From Chara braunii (Eukaryota > Streptophyta > Charophyceae > Charales > Characeae): DNA of 24,703 bases. This document shows, one piece after another, positions 18,200 through 24,703 of the stretch. The notes beneath the pieces were generated by a model. That model was not told where the DNA came from. It ran no database searches and was given only the letters and a program-made list of their open reading frames with translations. The position numbers and the translations under genes are program-made. The stretch lies in assembly GCA_003427395.1 (NCBI GenBank), contig BFEA01000044.1:250416-275118 (forward strand), given 5' to 3'. The first letter of the stretch is position 1; each line of letters opens with the position of its first letter.

Positions 18200-18477
18200 A
18201 TATATATATATATATATATATATCGTCAAATAGAACTGCCCGGTAAACCGTAGGCAGAGAGGGAGAAGAGGACAACAAACGAGGGGTTGTGACAAACTGT
18301 TTCGTCGGAGTTTCACCGACTCATCAGGAGGCTGAACCCTCAATAGTCTGTAGAATCCCCTCATTGATTACACTGTAAGTGATAATCCACCTTAACCAAA
18401 ATCAAAGTAGACTATCACTCACCCACACCAGATGGAAAACTCTACAGACTGTCGGTTCACACCCCATCACAAGCCAG

Positions 18478-18544
<67 letters not shown>
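18200..18544. repeat. (TA)n-bounded segment unique to copy B
   Basis: TA dinucleotide tracts at 18200-18223 and 18481-18544 enclose about 257 bp that is missing from copy A, where only a short AAAT-rich run is found. The enclosed segment carries the hammerhead fold and an imperfect inverted repeat: minus-strand TCTACAGACT..GGTTCA at about 18336-18353 matches plus-strand TCTACAGACTGTCGGTTCA at 18441-18459. It was either inserted into a TA repeat in copy B or lost from copy A. Confidence 0.75.
18292..18351 (-). ncRNA. Type III hammerhead ribozyme fold, probably weakened at the cleavage triplet
   Basis: Read on the minus strand, all core elements of a hammerhead are present in order. Stem III 5' strand ACAGACUAU is at 18351-18343, then the cleavage position 18342. 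Stem I hairpin is GAGG-GUUCAG-CCUC at 18341-18328. The conserved CUGAUGA is at 18327-18321. Stem II is GUCGG/CCGAC with loop UGAAACU at 18320-18304. GAAA is at 18303-18300, and stem III 3' strand ACAGUUUGU at 18300-18292. Stem III pairs at eight of nine positions (one G-U). The departure is the cleavage triplet: it reads AUU instead of the usual GUC, which also makes an A-C mismatch opposite C15.2, so self-cleavage may be slow or lost. Open stem III is the arrangement known in plant retrozymes. An intact ACAGACTGTC lies on the opposite strand at 18444-18453. Confidence 0.8.
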
Positions 18545-18546
<2 letters not shown>

Positions 18547-19367
18547 CCCCAACTCTGAAGCACCTCTTATAGCACCGAATTAGACCAACACCCACGGGCC
18601 TGCCACCCGCCACTCACCAACCCCCCGACACCAGTCCCCAAACCTACCCGGAAACCATCTAAGCCATCCGCCCCCACATACCCCAACCCCCATGGCCCCA
18701 GTTATGTGTTTGCAGGGGCGAGGTCCCATTAGCAGTCGGATAGGAGTGTGGCCGATCCAGTGTGACACTGAGTGGCAGCGGCTTGACAGGTTCATTAGTA
18801 CAAATTTCTGGGCTGAAAAAAAACAGAAGGGAGGCAAAAAAAACAAAGAAACAGAGACCTCCTACCGGAAATCACGGCAGAGTGCTTCCCAGCCATCAGA
18901 TCACAATTGATCTTATGGTGGTGGTTGCAATAACATTATACAAAGTAACCGCCACATTTTCTGGAATAAACTTGACTTCTGTCAGCAGACTCAGCACCGA
19001 TCCTGACACCCTCCACATACTCCGTGTTTGAAGGAGGGCTCCACCCAATGAGATAATTGCACAACAACAAGTAAAATACTGAAAATCTTTTATCCAATGG
19101 GCCTAAGGCCAACCCCACCCTCGTTTGGGGCTGGCCACACCCCCAACCGATTGAAAAGATTATGGCGGGAAACTTTCTTTGCACGGGTATGCCCAGTGTT
19201 AAGGAGAGGAGGAGGGGAACAAAAATCTCCTTTCTTTTTCGGGTAATACAAGTAAAATACTGACTGTGGGATCACAAGTACTGCACGACAGGATTTGGGT
19301 CACTCAACTGCCCCACAAACTCGTTTCTATCCTCTCCCGTTGCTAGTGGGACCTCGCCCCAGGTGTG

Positions 19368-19610
19368 TTGTGCGTGCACACATGTGTGTATGTGTATGCC
19401 TGCGTGTGAGAGTGTGTCTGTGCATGAATATGTATGTATGCGTGTGTGTTTGTGTATGTGTGTGTTTGTAAGTGTGTGTGTGTGTGTGCGTGTGCATGAT
19501 TGTTGGCGTGTGTGTGTGTGTGCGCATGTGTGTGTGTGTTTGTGTGTTTGTGTATTTGTGTGTTTGTGTGTTTGTGCGTTGTGTGTCTCTGTGTGTCCGT
19601 GCGTGTCTGT
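19368..19610. repeat. GT-rich degenerate microsatellite within copy B
   Basis: The counterpart of the GT tract in copy A, with similar interruptions and somewhat different repeat numbers. Cys/Val-rich and His/Thr-rich readings here are artefacts. Confidence 0.9.
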
Positions 19611-20175
19611 TTTTCCTTTTCTTATTTGCTTTTATGGTTTGTTTTTCTTTTAATACATGAAGTTAAAAAAAAAAAAAAAAAAAAGTTGTTGTACGTCTTT
19701 GAAATGTCTATAATTTTTTAGCTTGTTTTCTGTTTTTTTTTTTTTTTTACCCCTAAAAATATCTCTGTGTAACGGAAAAAAAAACTCATTTCATCGTTTT
19801 TTATTGTCTTTACATTTTTTATTTTTTGTAAAATATAGTAAAGGCTACTAAAAACTCAAATAAATAAAATAAAAATATGAGGTTGTAGAGCTCAAAGAGA
19901 TGTATAACCCTATATATTATTATTATAATATTATTTTATTTTTTTTAGCCCGCAAAAAAAATCATCGCGGGTCCCGTTGTAACCCGTCTAGCGGGCTTTT
20001 CAACGGGGATTCAACGGGTGTTGAATCTTTCATTGTGGAACCCACGTTGAATGAATTTTCGGACACACAGAAGGAAAAAAAAAAATGACGAAAATGAAAA
20101 GTAACAAACGAAAAAGAAAGGGGTGTGGCAGGGGGCGAAAGGGAGGGAAGAACGAGAGAGAGAGAAAGAGAGAGG

Positions 20176-20228
<53 letters not shown>

Positions 20229-20384
20229 CGTCAGCCAGTGTCTGACACTGAGTTTTGTGCACCAAACTCGGCGTCAGACACTGGTTGATGCCCTCTCTCT
20301 CTCTCTCTCACACAGAGCCAACGTTCAAATGAGAATGAATCTTCCGAGATAACGCAGAAGATTAATTCTCATTTCAACGTTGGT

Positions 20385-20455
<71 letters not shown>

Positions 20456-20583
20456 ATAAGCCAGTGTCTGGCGCCGAGTTTGGGGCACCAAACTCGGCGT
20501 CAGACACTGGCTGACACCCTCTCTCTCTCTCAACCTCTCACGATAATGAATCTTTCTCTTTATCGAGGAAGATTCATTCTCGT
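20176..20583. repeat. Chain of four palindromes embedded in (GA)n/(CT)n
   Basis: The order is (GA)n 20176-20226; palindrome P1 20227-20292 with arms GGCGTCAGCCAGTGTCTGAC and GTCAGACACTGGTTGATGCC around a GTGCAC centre; (CT)n to about 20309; palindrome Q1 20318-20383 (CCAACGTT/AACGTTGG outer arms, GAATGAATCTTC core); (GA)n about 20386-20454; P2 about 20455-20518, a diverged copy of P1; (CT)n to about 20530; and Q2 20540-20583, whose arms match at 17 of 19 positions and share GAATGAATCTTC with Q1. The microsatellite flanks of each palindrome are themselves complementary (GA one side, CT the other), so each unit forms a longer foldback. No ORF beyond dipeptide artefacts. Confidence 0.88.
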
Positions 20584-20861
20584 TGGGCATGTGTGATTTT
20601 GACCCGTTTTTTTTTTTTTTTTTTTTTTGCAAAATATTGTACGTCTTTTTTTGTTTTTTTNTCCTCTTTTTTTTTTTTTTTTTTCGTGATGTACTACCGG
20701 TTGTCTGAGGCTCGACAATAAAGTTTGAGGCTCGGGAGTGATCGGGCTACTGGTAGTCCGAGCATCGAACTTGATAGTTGGGCGAGGTATTGGTGGTTTA
20801 ACCTGTCTCTTCACCTAAAAGGCTTTTTTAGCCTCCACAGTCCTATACGTCATATGCATGG
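20584..20861. other. Poly-T tracts, one undetermined base, short unique stretch
   Basis: T runs of about 20 bases lie at 20608-20628 and about 20667-20684. Base 20661 is N, within a poly-T tract, so length here is uncertain in the assembly. 20700-20861 is single-copy-looking without a gene. Confidence 0.7.
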
Positions 20862-21780
20862 AGGTGGCCAGGTGATGGAGGTGGAGACGAAAGAAGGTAC
20901 AAGGTGGTTGACTATGGCGGATGAATGATGGAGGTTTGAGGAAGAAGAAGGTGCAAGGCTGGCTATGGTGGATAGGTGATGAAGGTGGAGGAGAAAGAAG
21001 GTGCAAGATGGTTGGCTATGGTTGATGGGTGATGGAGGTGGAGGAGAAGAAGGTGCAAGGTGGTTGGTTATGGTGGATGGGTGATGGTTGAGGAGGAAGA
21101 AGGTGAAAGGTGGTTGACTATGGTGCTTGGGTGATAGAGGTGGAGGAGGAAGAAGGTGTAAGGTGAATGACCATGATGGATGGGTGATGGAGGTGGAGGA
21201 GAAAGAAGGTGCAAGGTGGCTATGGTGGATGGGTGATGGAGGTGGAGGAGAAAGGAGCGAGGTGGTTGGCTATAGTGGATGGGCGATGGAGGTGGACGAG
21301 GAAGAAGGTGCAATGTGGTTGGCTATGGCGCATGGGTGATGAAGGTGGAGAAAGGAGAAGGTGCAGTGTGATTGGATATGGTTGACGAGTGATGGAGGTG
21401 GAGGAGGATAAACATGCGAGGTGGTTGACTATGGTGCTTTGGTGATGAAGGTGAAGGTAAAAATATGTGCAAGGTGGGTGACTATGATGGATGGGTGATG
21501 GAGGTGGAGGAGGAAGAACGTGCAAGGTGGTTGGATATGGTGGATGGATGATGGAGGTGGAGGAGAAAGAAGGTGCAAGGTAGGTGGTATGGTGGATGGG
21601 TGATGGAGGTGGAGGAGGGAGAAGGAGCGAGGTGGTTGAATATGGTGGATGGGTGATGGAGGTGGAGGAGAAAGAAGGTGCAAGGTTGTTGGCTATAGTG
21701 GATGGGTGATGCAAGTGGAGCAGGATGAAGGTGCAAGGTGGATTGCCATGGCGGATGGGTTTTCGAGTTGGAAGAGGAAA
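20862..21780. repeat. 53-bp minisatellite, about 17 units
   Basis: Units approximate GATGGGTGATGGAGGTGGAG then GAGAAAGAAGGTGCAAGGTG then GTTGGCTATGGTG. Counting the GTGATGGAGGTGG core gives about 17 copies at an average spacing near 53 bp, with indels of a few bases. The plus strand is strongly purine-rich. Minus-strand readings of up to 164 residues (HHPSTIANHLAPS type) stay open because the period is close to 54 and are not considered genes. Confidence 0.92.
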
Positions 21781-22357
21781 AAAGTGATATAAGGCGTCTT
21801 CCTACTTCTAAGCGGCGGTCCTCGTCCCTTTACGTCGTCTAAGGCTTGGATTCGTAAACAAAACTCAAATGTGAAGAAAATTGAGATTCGCGGATTTCCG
21901 CTTTTTGCAGATTTTCCTAGTTAGGAAGGAATGAAAAACTGAGATTTATGTTTGTTTGCCCAAATGATGTTAGTTGACCCCATAACTTTGGAGACTCTAT
22001 TTACAACCTTAAGAGATACCCCTTTCATTCTACCACAATTTGTCCCTACTTGCCTGCTCTGGACTTTATCCGTAGCTGTAATCGAACAGTTCGGGGAATT
22101 TAATTTTCCACTTTTGTGGGAAAATTGACAAAGCTAGTTTCAAAATTTTGGAGACTCTCCATGTATATCTTGGACATAGGGCCTTCAAAGTTTCAGCTCT
22201 CATGACCCTTTTTTGGCATAGGGTGGTTTGGGCACCCTGAGGTTGTGCCAAGCAATCTATGGTTCCGGTCCCCGGCCTTTGACCGCACTGAAAATTGTGT
22301 TTTTTTTTTTTTTTTTTTACAGCAGTGGCAGTTTGTCAGATATCTTACTCTCTATTT
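21781..22357. other. Intergenic, no gene seen
   Basis: Single-copy-looking sequence. The phrase TTTGGAGACTCT occurs twice (near 21988 and 22148), and an AATTTTCC/GGGAAAATT hairpin lies near 22100-22126. A run of about 20 T ends near 22318. Confidence 0.45.
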
Positions 22358-23955
22358 AGCAGTAGTTTACAATCAAGTGCTGATCACCCGAAAGTAAAAG
22401 AATGCCCCTCTCCATATTGAGAGAAAACGCAAGAGTAAATAAGGAGCAAGAGTCAAAGTAGTGATTTAGAACCAAGTGAGAAGATTGACAAAACATGGAT
22501 AAAAAAATAGCAAAACACACATATGAGACTAGTAAGAGCAAGATCAAAGTGACGATTCACTACCAAGTGAGGAAATAGACAATGCATTGATGAATAAAGC
22601 TCACAATACTAGTTAAAACAAGAAATGATGTAGCGCTTTACAACCAAGAACGAAGATTGATAAAGCAATGAAAGAAAAATCACAAAAGAAATATACGAGA
22701 CTAGTAGGAGGAAGAATCAAAATGACGATTCACTACCAAGTAACGAAATTGAAAATGCATGGAAGAATGAAGCTCACAACACTAGTTGCAGCAAGAAATG
22801 AAGTAGCGATTCACAACCAAGTGGAACGATTAACAAAACATCGAGAGAAAAATAACAAAACATATACATGAGACCAGTAGGAGCACGAATCTAGTTGCGA
22901 TTCACTACCAAGTGAGAAAATGAACAATGCATGGAAGAATGGAGCTCACAACACTAGTTAAAGCAAAAAATAAAGCAACGATTTACAAACAAGTGGACAC
23001 ATTGACAAAACATGGAGAACAAAATGGCAAAACACACATATGGACTAGTAAGAGTAAGAATCAAAGTGGCGACTCACTTCCAAGTGAGGAAATGAACAAT
23101 GTATAGAAGAATGAATGTCACAACGCTAGTTTAAACAGATAATGAAGAAGCGATTTAAAACCAAGTGGGAAGATTAACAAAACATAGAGAGTAAGATAAC
23201 AAAACACAAACATAAGATCAGTAGGAGCAAAATCAAACTGATTATTCACTATCAAGTAAGGAAATGGACAATGCATGGATTGCCATGGAAGAATAAAGCT
23301 CGCCGCATAAATTGACGCAAAGCATGAACCGCGATTCACAACCAAGTGGAAAAATTAACAAAACATGGAGAGAAAAATGACAAAACTCACATATGAGACT
23401 AGTAGGGGCAAGAATCAAAATGTCAATTCACTACCAAGTGCGAAACTTGACAATATATGGAAGAATGAAACTCACAACACTAGACGAAGCATGAAATGAA
23501 GTAGCGATTTACAACCAAGTAAAAATGAAAAAACATGAAGAGAAAGATGACAAAACACACACACAAGACTAGTAGGAGAAATAATCAAAGTAGTGATTCA
23601 CTATCAAGGGAGGAAATGAACCATACATGCAAAAATGAAGCTCACAACACTAGTTGAAGCAAAATATGAAGTACCAATTCACAACCAATTGGAAAGATTG
23701 ACAAAACATGGAGAAAAAAAAAAATAAAACACACACTTGGGACTAGTAGGAGCAAGTATCAAAGTGGTGATTCACTACCAAGTGAGGAGATGGAAGAATG
23801 AAACTCATAACACTAGTTGAAGCAAGGAACAAAATAGTGATTTACAACCAACTAGGAAGATTGACATACATGGAAAGAAAGATGACAAAACACACACATT
23901 GGACTTGTAGGAGCAAGAATCAAAGTGGCGATTCACTATCAAGTGAGGAAATGGA
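22358..23955. repeat. Satellite-like array, about 172-bp units made of two related halves
   Basis: From about 22430 (weaker traces from 22358) an A-rich unit recurs nine times. Starts marked by GAGACTAGTAGGAGCAAGAA-like sequence fall near 22527, 22698, 22870, 23041, 23214, 23396, 23564, 23740 and 23901. Each unit has half A (AAGTGGCGATTCACTACCAA, then GGAAATGGACAATGCATGG) and half B (AAGTAGCGATTCACAACCAA, then GATTGACAAAACATGG). The halves are clearly related, so the array derives from a roughly 86-bp monomer that became a dimer. ACTAGT marks most half boundaries. Units differ by scattered substitutions, so the array is not freshly homogenised. It stops abruptly at about 23955 inside half A, against GC-rich DNA. 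No ORF. Confidence 0.9.
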
Positions 23956-23957
23956 CC

Positions 23958-24240
23958 ACGGTTGTCGAGCCCCGAGGCCGGGGCCCCGACGGTGGTGGGC
24001 ACCCGCAACCTGGCTTCGGGGCCCCCCCCGAAAAAAAAAAGAAAAAAAAAAGTAGGGGATGCTGAGCGAGAGCACGCACCCGGTGGGGCCAGCGTGGGCT
24101 AAACCTAAAAAATGGGGTTTTGTGGCCCAACCCGTGCCCCCGCTCGAAGCCACACCCATCATTGGTGGGACCAGGGTAGCCGTGGGTGCGGGGCCAGGGA
24201 TGAGTGGTGGCTGGGGCGGGGGTGCGGGGGGGCCGGGGGC
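23958..24240. repeat. GC-rich segment with hairpin and G-quadruplex motif
   Basis: It begins where the satellite breaks off. A GTCG-a-GCCCC / GGGGC-cc-CGAC hairpin lies at 23964-23990, followed by a C8 run and A-rich tracts. At 24213-24239 four G runs (4, 5, 7 and 5 bases) with 1-3 base spacers form a strong G-quadruplex pattern. No ORF of credible composition. Confidence 0.7.
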
Positions 24241-24560
24241 TTACGTTGCGACTTGTACTCACCCCGGTACGAGTACACATTGTACTCATTTCTCCTATGC
24301 TACTTGTACTCTAGGGCCCGTACAACTTTTTTTTCTTTTAATGGTTTTTATTCTTTTGTCAAATTCTAATAAGAATCTGCAAATGGTGCTCAGCCAAATG
24401 TTGCTTGTTTTATGATGTTGCAACACATATTGTCTTTTCGGATTCTTTTGATAACTTTTTTTTTTTTTTTTTTAACGGGGACATACAGGGGCGTACAGGT
24501 TCCCGTACATATATTACCTACACGTTTTGTACGGAAAGGTCCCATACGTGTACGTTCGAA
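24241..24560. repeat. AT-rich core flanked by GTAC clusters
   Basis: On the left, TTGTACTC occurs at 24253-24260, 24280-24287 and 24304-24311, GTACGAGTAC at 24267-24276 and GTAC at 24320. On the right, GTAC occurs at about 24493, 24505, 24529 and 24550, several preceded by CCC or GCG. Between them is AT-rich sequence with a T17 run. Motif clusters around a core resemble subterminal repeats of a small DNA element, but no matching termini were found. Confidence 0.35.
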
Positions 24561-24703
24561 AACGTAGCTGGGGGCCAAGGCGGGGTCGGGGCCGGGGTAA
24601 AGGGTGGGCGAGGCCTCGGGGCGAGGGCAAGGGTCGACGAGGGTGTGAAATGGCAGGGGTTGTGGTCGGCGCAGGGGTGAAATAGTGGGGGCTGGGGCGG
24701 AGG
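24561..24703. repeat. G-rich end of window with G-quadruplex motif
   Basis: G runs at 24582-24585, 24588-24591, 24594-24597 and 24602-24604 have spacers TC, CC and TAAA, a canonical G-quadruplex pattern. G-rich sequence continues to the window edge. No gene is supported. Confidence 0.65.

Larger units (their letters stand above)
18001..20070 (+). mobile_element. Repeat element copy B, about 2.07 kb
   Basis: It aligns with copy A from GTGTCTTTTTAA near the left end to TTTTCGGACACACAG at the right end, in the same orientation, with starts about 5.2 kb apart. Shared blocks include the C-rich stretch at 18600-18690, the segment with GACACTGAGTGGCAGCGGC at about 18763, the GT-rich tract, and AATCATCGCGGGTCCCG near 19961. 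The left terminus is degenerate (TTGTGTC against CTGTGTGTC). Copy B lacks the nested 350-bp insert of copy A but has its own (TA)n-flanked insert at 18200-18544. It has no long ORF. Flanks are A-rich on both sides, so a target duplication cannot be judged. Confidence 0.72.

Noticed and set aside
21068-21736. Minus-strand ORFs of up to 164 residues with His-Pro-Ser repeats
   Set aside because: They follow from the 53-54 bp minisatellite period; several frames are open and no non-repeat sequence is included.

Overview
This window looks like repeat-rich intergenic DNA from a eukaryotic nuclear genome, most likely a land plant. There is no compact prokaryotic gene layout, no rRNA or tRNA gene, and no intact long coding region. 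What fills it is long homopolymers, (TC)n, (GA)n, (TA)n and GT-rich microsatellites, several minisatellites, a satellite-like array, dispersed transposon-like repeats and decayed coding fragments. A type III hammerhead ribozyme fold (known in plant retrozymes) and a 10-nt match to the primer-binding site of plant LTR elements favour a plant. The species cannot be named from the sequence.

Layout. 1-330 is GC-rich with CGCGTTTGAA-type repeats, perhaps the end of an element. 331-3480 has no recognisable gene and holds a (TC)34 tract and small repeats. 3587-4296 (minus) is a frameshifted, unrecognised coding remnant ending in an acidic tail and a 20-bp minisatellite. 4300-6400 is unassigned. 6414-6773 holds small tandem repeats. 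6941-8604 is packed almost end to end with short, mostly perfect hairpins of unrelated sequence. 8868-10435 (minus) is a decayed coding region in several frames. 10487-11628 carries nine copies of one small hairpin family whose loop is conserved while the stems change together. 12445-12774 (minus) is a small ORF.

12821-14888 and 18001-20070 are two direct copies of the same roughly 2.07-kb non-coding element. Copy A has CTGTGTGTC/GACACACAG ends. Copy A also carries a nested 350-bp inverted-repeat insertion whose empty site is preserved in copy B. Copy B instead carries a (TA)n-flanked segment with a minus-strand hammerhead ribozyme fold. Between the copies, 14889-18000 holds small ORFs of doubtful status and a possible minus-strand tRNA-iMet primer-binding site.

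20176-20583 is a chain of palindromes embedded in (GA)n/(CT)n. 20862-21780 is a 53-bp minisatellite. 22358-23955 is a roughly 172-bp dimeric satellite-like array. 23958-24703 is GC-rich with G-quadruplex motifs and clustered GTAC motifs.

No set of genes working together can be supported. The features most worth follow-up are the hammerhead fold, the conserved-loop hairpin family, the hairpin-tiled block and the microsatellite-embedded palindromes.
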